Assembly (NCBI RefSeq): GCF_009363715.1 | Contig: NZ_CP045404.1 | Span: 1,642,001-1,706,000, forward strand | Source: Roseovarius sp. THAF9 | GTDB taxonomy: Bacteria; Pseudomonadota; Alphaproteobacteria; Rhodobacterales; Rhodobacteraceae | Direction: 5' to 3' | Length of the DNA: 64,000 nt | Part shown: positions 38,306-46,535 of the stretch, in pieces | Numbering within the stretch: the stretch's first letter is position 1 | Layout of the letters: the number at the start of each line of letters is the position of its first letter | The notes under the pieces: model-generated | What the model was told of the DNA's origin: nothing | The model's database searches: none | What the model saw: only the letters and a program-made list of their open reading frames with translations | Program-made: the position numbers and the translations under genes

Positions 38306-39730
38306 ATGAGCGACACGACACCGACCATCCTTTGGCTGCGCCGCGACCTGCGGCTTTCGGACCATCCGGCCCTGACCGCCGCGATCGAACGGGGTGGGCC
38401 GGTGATCCCGGTGTTCATTCGTGACAAACTGGTGGACGATCTTGGCGCCGCGCCAAAGTGGCGGTTGGGTCTGTCGCTGGCCGACCTTGATAAAAGGCTG
38501 CGCGACAAAGGCAGCCAGATCGTGTTCCGTTCGGGCAATCCTGCCGATATCCTGCTCGACCTTGCGCGTAAGAGCGGGGCAGGGGCGGTATTCTGGTCCC
38601 GCGCCTATGACCCGGACTCGATCGAGCGCGACAAGACGGTTAAAGCGGCGCTGAAGGACGCGGATATTGAGGCTGAAAGCAATACCGGCCATCTGCTGTT
38701 TGAGCCGTGGACGGTCGAAACCAAGGCCGGCGGGTTCTACAAAGTTTATACTCCGATGTGGCGCGCCGTGCGGGACCGCGAGGTAGACGCGCCCTTGTCG
38801 GCCCCCTCCAAAATTCCGGCGCCGGAGAGTTGGCCCGAAAGTGACGCGCTGGACGACTGGAAGATGGGCGCGGCGATGGACCGTGGTGCAGAGGTCTGCC
38901 TGGCGCACCAGCGCGTGGGCGAGGAGGCGGCACATGGCCGTCTGGGTTGGTTCACTGGTCACGCAATCGGCGACTACAAGAAGAACCGTGATTTTCCGGC
39001 TGAGGACGGCACATCGGGCCTGTCCGAGAACCTGACCTATGGCGAGATTTCCCCGGCGCAATGCTGGCACGCCGGGCAACGCGCGCTTCACGAAGGCGGC
39101 GGCAAGAGTGCCGAGACCTGGCTTCAGGAACTGGTCTGGCGCGAGTTCGCCTACCACCTGATTTATCACACCCCACGCATCAAGGACGACAACTGGCGCG
39201 AGGAGTGGGATGCTTTCCCCTGGAACGAGGACGAGCGCCGCGCCGAGGTCAAGGCTTGGAAACAGGGCCGCACCGGCGAGCCCTTCGTCGATGCCGCCAT
39301 GCGCGAAATGTACGTGACCGGCAAGATGCACAACCGGGCCCGGATGATCGTGGCCAGCTACCTGACGAAGCATCTGATGACCCACTGGAAAGTGGGACAG
39401 GCCTGGTTCGACGACTGCCTGACGGACTGGGATGTGGCATCGAACGCCATGGGCTGGCAATGGGCGGCGGGCAGCGGCCCGGACGCCACCCCCTATTTCC
39501 GTGTCTTCAACCCCGAGACGCAACTGGACAAGTTCGACCCCGACGGCGCCTATCGGCGCCGCTGGATCGCCGAGGGGTACAGTCAGCCCACCAAAACCGC
39601 GCTAAGCTATTTCGAGGCCATGCCTCGCAGTTGGACCATTCAACCCGATAACGAGTATCCTGAGCGTGTGATCGGCCTCTCCGAAGGTCGGCAACGCGCA
39701 TTGGAAGCGTATGAAGCGAGACCGTTTTGA
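38306..39730 (+). CDS. phr: Deoxyribodipyrimidine photolyase
   Basis: A 474-residue class I CPD photolyase. The N-terminal antenna domain starts ILWLRRDLRLSDHPAL. The FAD domain has TGEPFVDAAMREMYVTGKMH, NRARMIVASYLTKHL and DWDVASNAMGWQWAAGSGPD, with the tryptophans of the electron-transfer chain region. It splits UV-made pyrimidine dimers using light. It heads a run in which the fatty-acid cyclopropane synthase gene follows at once. Confidence 0.92.
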   Translation: MSDTTPTILWLRRDLRLSDHPALTAAIERGGPVIPVFIRDKLVDDLGAAPKWRLGLSLADLDKRLRDKGSQIVFRSGNPADILLDLARKSGAGAVFWSRAYDPDSIERDKTVKAALKDADIEAESNTGHLLFEPWTVETKAGGFYKVYTPMWRAVRDREVDAPLSAPSKIPAPESWPESDALDDWKMGAAMDRGAEVCLAHQRVGEEAAHGRLGWFTGHAIGDYKKNRDFPAEDGTSGLSENLTYGEISPAQCWHAGQRALHEGGGKSAETWLQELVWREFAYHLIYHTPRIKDDNWREEWDAFPWNEDERRAEVKAWKQGRTGEPFVDAAMREMYVTGKMHNRARMIVASYLTKHLMTHWKVGQAWFDDCLTDWDVASNAMGWQWAAGSGPDATPYFRVFNPETQLDKFDPDGAYRRRWIAEGYSQPTKTALSYFEAMPRSWTIQPDNEYPERVIGLSEGRQRALEAYEARPF

Positions 39731-39789
39731 AAGCACTGAGAACACCTTTGGGCACCGCCCGCGTACCTACTCCGGATGGCGGCACAGTG

Positions 39790-41028
39790 ATGTCTTCTGC
39801 CACCGAGAGCGTATTGACTGACACTGACGGCCAGACCGGGCTTCCACGTTATTTCGCGCGGATGTTTGCAGTGGCCCGGACGCTTCAGCATGGCCGATTG
39901 GACATCGGATTGGACGATGGCCGGGTGTTTCGCGCCGAGGGGGCGGGGCCGGGGCCGGTGGCGCGCATCGACATTCACAATGACGAGCTGTTCTCGCGGA
40001 TGCTGCGCGAGGGGTACCTTGGCTTTTGCGACGCCTACCTCGATGAATGGTGGACCACGCCGGACCTTCAGGCCTTCATGGACCTCGTCAACAGCGACAA
40101 TGACGACATGTACAACGGCTATCCGGGGCAGAAGTTGGTTGAGCTTTACGAAAAGCTGCGCTTCTGGTTCCAGCGCAATACCCGAAAGCAGGCGCGGCGC
40201 AACATCAGCTATCACTACGATTTGGGCAATGATTTTTACCGGCTTTGGCTGGACGACACCATGACCTATTCCAGCGCCATCTTCGAGAGAGGGCAGGAGA
40301 GCCTAGAGGCGGCGCAGACGGCGAAATACGCCTCAATGGTCGATCAGATGGGTGCTGCTGCGGGCGACCACGTGCTGGAGATCGGCTGTGGATGGGGTGG
40401 GTTCGCAGAATATGCGGCGGGCCAGCGAGGGCTGCGCGTCACATGCCTGACCATAAGTGAAGAACAGTTCAAGTATGCCCAAGAGCGGATTGAAAAGGCG
40501 GGGCTTTCCGAGCTCGTGACGTTCAAGCTTCAGGATTATCGTGACGAGAACGGGCTGTATGACGGCATCGCCAGTATCGAGATGTTCGAGGCTGTGGGCG
40601 AGCGGTATTGGCCGGTCTACTTTGACACGGTACATGACCGCCTCAAGCCCGGCGCGCAGGCGACGCTTCAGATCATCACCGTGGGTGATGAGCGTTTCGA
40701 GACGTATCGCAGGGATGTCGACTTTATCCAGAAGTACATTTTCCCGGGAGGCATGCTGCCCAGCCCCGCAGCCCTCAGGGCACAAGTCGAGAAAGCCGGC
40801 CTTCTCGTCCGGCAATCCATCGAGTTCGGTGAAAGTTACAGTCAGACGCTCCGCCGCTGGCACGACACGTTCAACGAAAAGTGGGAGCAGATTGCCGAGA
40901 TGGGCTTTGACGAACGCTTTCGCCGGATGTGGAATTTTTACCTGACCTCTTGTGCGGCAGCGTTTCATGCGGGTAACTGCGATGTGACACAGATCACAAT
41001 CGCGAGGCCCGCAGAGGAATGCCCGTAA
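39790..41028 (+). CDS. cfa: Cyclopropane-fatty-acyl-phospholipid synthase family protein
   Basis: About 412 residues. The SAM-binding motif is VLEIGCGWGGFAEYAA; the C-terminal half has the CFA blocks IEMFEAVGERYWPVYF and QKYIFPGGMLPS. It methylates unsaturated acyl chains of phospholipids to cyclopropanes, or related chemistry. The start is uncertain: the chosen ATG has only a weak site (GGATGG), while a TTG at 39727 would overlap the photolyase stop. The end overlaps the first codons of trgA by ten bases. Confidence 0.85.
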   Translation: MSSATESVLTDTDGQTGLPRYFARMFAVARTLQHGRLDIGLDDGRVFRAEGAGPGPVARIDIHNDELFSRMLREGYLGFCDAYLDEWWTTPDLQAFMDLVNSDNDDMYNGYPGQKLVELYEKLRFWFQRNTRKQARRNISYHYDLGNDFYRLWLDDTMTYSSAIFERGQESLEAAQTAKYASMVDQMGAAAGDHVLEIGCGWGGFAEYAAGQRGLRVTCLTISEEQFKYAQERIEKAGLSELVTFKLQDYRDENGLYDGIASIEMFEAVGERYWPVYFDTVHDRLKPGAQATLQIITVGDERFETYRRDVDFIQKYIFPGGMLPSPAALRAQVEKAGLLVRQSIEFGESYSQTLRRWHDTFNEKWEQIAEMGFDERFRRMWNFYLTSCAAAFHAGNCDVTQITIARPAEECP

Positions 41029-41477
41029 CCGATAGTATGCCGACAACCGGTCGAGGCGTCGCCGCCATATTGATGGCGATCCTTGCCTGGTATGCCTCCG
41101 AGATGTTTCGCCCGCTCATGCCCGAAGGTACCGGGTTCGGCTGGTTCAACGAGGTGAATGTGGCGCTTGGTCTGTTGATGGGCTGGGTGGTCATTGGCTC
41201 AAGGCTTAACTACGGATACAGCAACGCGATCGGCGCAGGCTTGACCGGCGTGGGTGCGATGGTGTTTTGGGCGCTTTTTCTGCAAAGCTTCAACGAGATG
41301 CTGCGCCTCGCGCTGGAAAATCGCTATGACGGACCGGTTGAAGGGATCATCGCGATTTTCGAGCTTGGTATCGATTACCTGTTCACCATGTGGCACATCC
41401 CGCTGATCGTTCTGCTTGTGGGCGGAGGGATCGTGATCGGCCTCGTGTCGGAATGGGTCGCGCGGCGCTGGCGCTGA
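41019..41477 (+). CDS. trgA: TrgA-family membrane protein (tellurite resistance)
   Basis: A 152-residue protein with about four hydrophobic segments (near 15-30, 45-60, 70-90 and 115-140). It resembles TrgA of Rhodobacter sphaeroides, where trgA-trgB-cysK was found as a tellurite-resistance locus; the same order here is the main support. Its ATG lies inside the last codons of the cyclopropane synthase gene; an ATG 18 bases later is an alternative start. The mechanism is not known. Confidence 0.8.
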   Translation: MPVTDSMPTTGRGVAAILMAILAWYASEMFRPLMPEGTGFGWFNEVNVALGLLMGWVVIGSRLNYGYSNAIGAGLTGVGAMVFWALFLQSFNEMLRLALENRYDGPVEGIIAIFELGIDYLFTMWHIPLIVLLVGGGIVIGLVSEWVARRWR

Positions 41478-41481
41478 CCGT

Positions 41482-42432
41482 ATGGGACGCGTCACGCTGA
41501 AAGGTCCGATCTGGACGAACGGTTTGTTGCGATGTCTCGGGGCCGGGGACGTCAGCTCGGGCAATCTGGAAGGGCAGGCAGCGGCCCGAGCTGTGTTCTT
41601 CGCGAGGGTTGCAGGCTTGCCGTGCAAGACGACGGAACATGGCACCGTGCTTTGCTCTGGTGCGCCGTCGGATGTGGCTCTTTATGAACATGCCGCGCCC
41701 GAAATTATGGGATACTTCGGGAGGCTTTCGGCGCAGGATCTTGAGCCGCGTCGTCAGATGATCCTGTCGCGGGCCGCCGCTCGTTCGGCGGCCGCGCGCA
41801 ATCCGGCCCCGGTGACCCAGCGCAGCCCATTGCGGTCCGACGAGGTCGAGGTCGTGTCGCTCGACACACCGCACGAAGGTTTCTTCCTGACGCGCAGCTA
41901 TCGTTTATGCCATCCGCAATTCGACGAAAGGATGAGTGCTGCTCTATCGCGCGAGGTTTTCGTCGCCACCGATGCGGCCATCGTGCTGCCCTATGACCCC
42001 CTGCGCGACCGAATCCTGCTGATCGAGCAGTTCCGTATGGGGCCTTTTGGACGCGGCGATCCATACCCTTGGGTCTTGGAACCCGTGGCGGGCCGCGTAG
42101 ATGCGGGTGAGACACCGGAAGAGACCGCGCGCCGTGAGTGCAGGGAGGAGGCCGATCTTGCTCTTTCGCAGCTTGAGCATGTCTCCTCGCATTATTGCTC
42201 GCCCGGCTGTTCGACCGAAATGTTTCACTGCTATGTGGGTCTGTGCGATCTGCCTGACCGCGGGCAAAGCCATGGCGGGCTGGATGTCGAACACGAAGAT
42301 CTGCGCCGCCACGTCATTCGCTTTGATCAGGCAATGGACATGGTCCGCACTGGCGAAGTCAACATCGGCCCTCTGTTTGCACTGCTGCTCTGGCTTGAAC
42401 GGGAACGCCCACGGCTGACCGCATCCGCTTGA
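41482..42432 (+). CDS. trgB: TrgB: Nudix hydrolase with N-terminal extra domain
   Basis: A 316-residue protein. Residues about 1-110 form a separate domain of gamma-glutamylcyclotransferase-like character (GLLRCLGAGDVSSG; ARVAGLPCKTTEHG). Residues about 150-300 are a Nudix domain close to ADP-ribose pyrophosphatases, with the box GRVDAGETPEETARRECREE (last Gly replaced by Asp) and YCSPGCSTEMFHCYVG after it. It begins four bases after trgA and precedes cysK. The expected activity is hydrolysis of a nucleoside diphosphate sugar; how this gives tellurite tolerance is unclear. Confidence 0.82.
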   Translation: MGRVTLKGPIWTNGLLRCLGAGDVSSGNLEGQAAARAVFFARVAGLPCKTTEHGTVLCSGAPSDVALYEHAAPEIMGYFGRLSAQDLEPRRQMILSRAAARSAAARNPAPVTQRSPLRSDEVEVVSLDTPHEGFFLTRSYRLCHPQFDERMSAALSREVFVATDAAIVLPYDPLRDRILLIEQFRMGPFGRGDPYPWVLEPVAGRVDAGETPEETARRECREEADLALSQLEHVSSHYCSPGCSTEMFHCYVGLCDLPDRGQSHGGLDVEHEDLRRHVIRFDQAMDMVRTGEVNIGPLFALLLWLERERPRLTASA

Positions 42433-42489
42433 GTTCATGGCGTTTCGGCCTTAATCAGATTTCGAATGCTGATTTAAGGAGCCTCAGCG

Positions 42490-43521
42490 ATGCGGATCGC
42501 CAAGGATCTGGCCGACGCGGTCGGAAACACCCCTCTCATCAAACTGCGTAAAGCCAGCGAAGAGACTGGCTGTGATATCTATGGCAAGGCCGAGTTCCTT
42601 AATCCTGGCCAATCGGTCAAGGACCGTGCCGCGTTGGCGATCATCACAGACGCAATGGCGCGTGGCGACCTGAAGCCGGGTGGTACGATTGTCGAGGGAA
42701 CGGCCGGGAACACCGGCATCGGTCTTGCGCTGGTGGGCGCGTCGATGGGCTTCAAGACGGTGATCGTGATCCCCGAGACGCAGAGCCAGGAAAAGAAAGA
42801 CATGCTAACGCTGGCGGGCGCGGAACTGGTTCAGGTGCCGGCGGCCCCTTACAGCAACCCCAATAACTTTGTGCGCTATTCCGAGCGCCTGGCTCAGAAA
42901 CTGGCCGAGACCTCGGAGAGAGGCGTGATCTGGGCCAACCAGTTCGACAACACCGCCAACCGTCAGGCCCATGTCGAGACAACCGGCCCCGAGATATGGG
43001 AGCAGACCGGTGGCAAGGTCGACGGTTTCATCTGCGCCTGCGGCTCCGGGGGAACTCTGGCAGGCGTGGCAATGGCGCTGCAGTCCAAGGGTGTCAAAAT
43101 GGGTATTGCGGATCCGATGGGTGCAAAGCTTTACTCTTACTACACCACGGGCGAACTTGAAGCCGAAGGCAGTTCCATCGCCGAAGGAATCGGCCAGGCG
43201 CGGATCACCGCCAACCTAGAAGGCTTCACGCCCGATTTCGCCTACCAGATTCCCGATGAGGAAGCGTTGCCGATCGTGTTCGACCTGCTGGAGCATGAAG
43301 GCCTGTGCATGGGTGCGTCCACCGGCGTGAATATCGCTGGTGCGATCCGAATGGCCCGCGACATGGGGCCGGGGCATACCATCGTGACGGTGCTTTGCGA
43401 CTATGGCACGCGATACCAATCGAAACTGTTCAATCCGGAGTTCCTGCGCGAGAAGAACCTTCCGACGCCAGATTGGCTGTCCGAGGCGCCGCGCAGCATA
43501 CCCGGGGTGTTTGTCGAATGA
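42490..43521 (+). CDS. cysK: Cysteine synthase A
   Basis: A 343-residue O-acetylserine sulfhydrylase. The PLP lysine is in NPGQSVKDRAALAII; EGTAGNTGIGLALVG binds substrate; GSGGTLAGVAMAL holds the phosphate. It makes cysteine from O-acetylserine and sulfide. AAGGAG precedes the ATG. Cysteine supply links to tellurite tolerance in the trgAB-cysK locus of Rhodobacter sphaeroides. Its TGA overlaps the ATG of the mechanosensitive channel gene. Confidence 0.93.
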   Translation: MRIAKDLADAVGNTPLIKLRKASEETGCDIYGKAEFLNPGQSVKDRAALAIITDAMARGDLKPGGTIVEGTAGNTGIGLALVGASMGFKTVIVIPETQSQEKKDMLTLAGAELVQVPAAPYSNPNNFVRYSERLAQKLAETSERGVIWANQFDNTANRQAHVETTGPEIWEQTGGKVDGFICACGSGGTLAGVAMALQSKGVKMGIADPMGAKLYSYYTTGELEAEGSSIAEGIGQARITANLEGFTPDFAYQIPDEEALPIVFDLLEHEGLCMGASTGVNIAGAIRMARDMGPGHTIVTVLCDYGTRYQSKLFNPEFLREKNLPTPDWLSEAPRSIPGVFVE

Positions 43522-46010
43522 TGAGAGTGCTGCGCTGTCTGGCCGTACTGGTTCTTTTGATGGCCGGCTACGGGGCAGGGCTGACGACGGCACTCGTATC
43601 GACCGCTTCGCCTGCAACAGCGCAATCGCAGGCACCCGACAACTTGCCGGATTACGAAGCTTGGACGCGCGTGGCGACAAGGGCCGATGAAGCCATCGAA
43701 ACCGGCCGCGCCTCGACCAACGCACTGGAAGCGTTGCGCCGCGAGCTGGCCGACTGGCGGCAGCGGTTCCTCGAGGCCCAGGACATCAATCGCAACGCGA
43801 TTGAGACCGCACAGCGGCAACTGGAAGCGCTCGGTCCGGCGCCGGCAGAGGGCGAGACAGAACGCGACGAGATCGCGGCGGAGCGCGCCCTTCTGGAAGA
43901 CCGGCTTGCACGTCTGCGAGAGCCGGTACGCCAAGCTGAACTGTCATTTACCAGGGCCGACGGGCTGATTCAGGGGATCGACACCATCATCCGTGAGCGA
44001 CAGACCCGGGAAATCCTGGAGTTTGGCGCGTCCCCGCTCAATCCGGTTCACTGGCCGGAAGGTTTCGCCGCGCTCGCGCAGACCGCTACGACTCTGCGAT
44101 CAGAGGCGACGACCGCCTGGGCCAACCAGGTCCAGCGCGAAGAGACCATGCAAGATATTCCGGCCTTGCTGGTTATGTTTGTGATCGGACTGGTGCTGCT
44201 GGCGCGAGGGCGCAAGTGGACTCACAAGCTGAACCGCAGGATTCTGGGCGAAAACCCGGGCGCGGCGCGATGGATCATTGGCTTCATCGTGTCGATGGGC
44301 ACCCTGTTCCTACCGCTTTTCGGCGTTTATTTCCTGATCGAGGCGGCCTCCAGCACCGGCTTGATCGGGTTGCGCAGCAGTCAGATACTGGACGTTCTCG
44401 GCCCGCTGGTCTTTACCTTTCTGTTGGCGCGGTGGCTGGCCTCGCGCGTGTTTCCCGCAAAAGAGGCCCGCACGCTGCCACTGAATCTGTCGCCCGAGAG
44501 TCGCCGCAAGGGTCGATTCTACGGAATGCTTCTGGGCGCTGTGGCATCGGGCAGCTTCTTTCTACAGCAGGTTGGCGAAATCTTGCAGTGGAGCCAACCA
44601 GCCTCGGTTGTGATCCTGTTTCCCCTGATGGTGCTTTGCAGCCTGCTGCTTTTGCGTATCTCGAGGCTTTTGCGGGAACACGTACGTGCCGACGTGGAGG
44701 ATGATGGCGAGGAAACCTATCGCTCTCGCATGACCGGAATATTGGCCTTTCTGATGGCTGCGCTGGCCATAGTGGTGCCGGTATTGGGCGCGGTCGGTTA
44801 CTTCAGGCTAGCGCAAGCGCTGCTTTATCCCTCGCTGGGCTCGATCCAGCTGCTGACGATGCTGCTGGTGCTGCAAAGGGTCGTGGTCGAAGTCTACGTA
44901 CTTGTGACGCGAAACCGCGCGGGCGCGGCCGAATCCCTGATCCCGATCCTGATCGGAGTGGTTCTCGTCCTTCTCTCCTTACCGGTCTTCGCCCTGATCT
45001 GGGGCGCGCGCGTCGCGGATTTGACCGAGCTTTACGCCCGCGCGGCGGAAGGCTTCATGATCGGCGAGACGCGCATCTCGCCAATGATCTTCCTCACGCT
45101 CGCCTTTGTGTTCGTGCTGGGATACACCGCGACACGGCTTCTTCAGGGTGCTCTCAAGAACACGATCCTGCCGAAGACCAAGATCGATCCGGGAGGCCGT
45201 AACGCGATCCTGTCCGGTGTCGGATATATCGGGATTTTCCTGGCCGCGGTCATCGCCATCACGAGCGCGGGCATCGACCTCACGGCGTTGGGCTATGTTG
45301 CGGGCGCGCTTTCGGTCGGTATCGGGTTCGGCCTGCAAAACGTGGTGTCGAACTTCGTAAGCGGCATCATCCTTCTTGTCGAACGGCCCATCTCCGAAGG
45401 CGACTGGATCGAGGTGGGCGGCGTGCACGGCAACGTCAAGGACATCTCGGTGCGTTCGACCATCATCCAGACCTTCGATCGCTCTGACGTGATTGTGCCC
45501 AATGCCGACCTCGTGTCGGGACGGGTCACGAACTATACTCGTGGCAATACCGTGGGTCGCCTGATCGTTCCGGTCGGCGTGGCATATGGCACGGATACGA
45601 AAATGGTCGAGGGAATCCTGCAAGAGGTTGCCGAGGCACATCCGCTTGTCCTGCTGAATCCGCCACCGGCGGTGGTGTTCCGCGGTTTCGGGGCTGACGC
45701 GCTGGATTTTGAGATCCGGGCTATACTGCGAGACGTGAACTACGTTCTGTCGGTGCATTCGGAAATGAACCACGAGATCGCCAGCCGGTTTGCGGAAGCC
45801 GGAATCGAAATACCGTTTGCGCAGCGCGACATCTGGCTTCGCAACGCCGAAGTGCTGGGCGGTAATGCCGGCAAAGCCGGAGGCGATGACGCAGAAACGC
45901 CCTTGCCGGGCACCGCGCCGGCCGCCAGCTTGCCGCGCCAGCGCGACGAACCACCGGACATGGACGGGGATGCCGCCGGCGACAGCGGAGCGGCAGGCGA
46001 CGGCCGCTGA
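43518..46010 (+). CDS. Large MscS-type mechanosensitive channel with DUF3772 domain
   Basis: An 830-residue protein. A signal peptide (LAVLVLLMAGYGAGL..ATA) is followed by a periplasmic, coiled-coil-rich DUF3772 region to about residue 205. About ten membrane helices then lead to a MscS core (about 600-790): GYVAGALSVGIGFGLQNVVS pore helix, then ERPISEGDWIEVGGVHGNVK and the RSTIIQTFDRSDVIVPNADL beta domain. It should release solutes on osmotic downshock. The start overlaps the cysK stop (ATGA); a second ATG follows directly. The C-terminal 50 residues are disordered and acidic. Confidence 0.88.
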   Translation: MMRVLRCLAVLVLLMAGYGAGLTTALVSTASPATAQSQAPDNLPDYEAWTRVATRADEAIETGRASTNALEALRRELADWRQRFLEAQDINRNAIETAQRQLEALGPAPAEGETERDEIAAERALLEDRLARLREPVRQAELSFTRADGLIQGIDTIIRERQTREILEFGASPLNPVHWPEGFAALAQTATTLRSEATTAWANQVQREETMQDIPALLVMFVIGLVLLARGRKWTHKLNRRILGENPGAARWIIGFIVSMGTLFLPLFGVYFLIEAASSTGLIGLRSSQILDVLGPLVFTFLLARWLASRVFPAKEARTLPLNLSPESRRKGRFYGMLLGAVASGSFFLQQVGEILQWSQPASVVILFPLMVLCSLLLLRISRLLREHVRADVEDDGEETYRSRMTGILAFLMAALAIVVPVLGAVGYFRLAQALLYPSLGSIQLLTMLLVLQRVVVEVYVLVTRNRAGAAESLIPILIGVVLVLLSLPVFALIWGARVADLTELYARAAEGFMIGETRISPMIFLTLAFVFVLGYTATRLLQGALKNTILPKTKIDPGGRNAILSGVGYIGIFLAAVIAITSAGIDLTALGYVAGALSVGIGFGLQNVVSNFVSGIILLVERPISEGDWIEVGGVHGNVKDISVRSTIIQTFDRSDVIVPNADLVSGRVTNYTRGNTVGRLIVPVGVAYGTDTKMVEGILQEVAEAHPLVLLNPPPAVVFRGFGADALDFEIRAILRDVNYVLSVHSEMNHEIASRFAEAGIEIPFAQRDIWLRNAEVLGGNAGKAGGDDAETPLPGTAPAASLPRQRDEPPDMDGDAAGDSGAAGDGR

Positions 46011-46068
46011 GTGATGCGCAAGAAAGCTCTTGAACTGGCATGATCGCTAGCGATAAAGAGGCCAGACC

Positions 46069-46158
46069 GGAGAGGTGGCCGAGTGGTCGAAGGCGCACGC
46101 CTGGAACGCGTGTAGGCGGGAAACCGTCTCCAGGGTTCGAATCCCTGTCTCTCCGCCA
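46069..46158 (+). tRNA. tRNA-Ser (GGA)
   Basis: A 90-base class II tRNA with encoded CCA. The acceptor stem is GGAGAG/CTCTCC, the anticodon loop CTGGAAC gives GGA, a long variable arm follows, and the T-loop is GGTTCGAATCC. It lies just after the MscS gene and marks the left edge of the accessory segment. Confidence 0.95.
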
Positions 46159-46322
46159 CCGACCTATCATATTGAAAATGAACGGAAATACTCCGAATAT
46201 CCGCCCCTGATTTCCGGGCTTTGCAGCCTTGTCGCCAACCCAGAGACGCCTCCTAGAGACAGAAACGCGGGCCATGCGGGCATGTGTCTCTGAAGGCCGC
46301 ATCAGCAGGTTCGGTTTTGGCC

Positions 46323-46484
46323 AAATTTCCCTGCCAGCAGAGAATTTGCAGGGAATTTTTCTGAATTTTAGTTGGAAATGCGCCTAGCGTCGCTGATTAT
46401 CTTATTGGGATCCGCGGCTTACGGGGCAATTCCCTGCGCGCGTGAGCAGGGAATATGCAGGGAATTTCGTGCGCTTTGCAGGGA
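46323..46484. repeat. Cluster of GCAGGGAA repeats beside tRNA-Ser and the recombinase gene
   Basis: GCAGGGAAT or a close variant occurs in direct orientation at 46348, 46446, 46457 and 46478 (the last GCAGGGAC), and inverted (TTCCCTGC) at 46327-46334 and 46430-46437. The block is AT-rich and gene-free between the tRNA and the recombinase stop codon. It could be an attachment or accessory binding region for the recombinase, but no core site duplication was found. Confidence 0.5.
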
Positions 46485-46535
46485 CTGCGAGATCTCATGC
46501 GGAAAATCTTTGCACGTGCTGCTTGCCACACTGAC

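Noticed and set aside
46159..46484. CRISPR-like array from the GCAGGGAA repeats
   Set aside because: Repeats are only about eight bases, occur in both orientations and have irregular spacing; no cas genes are present.
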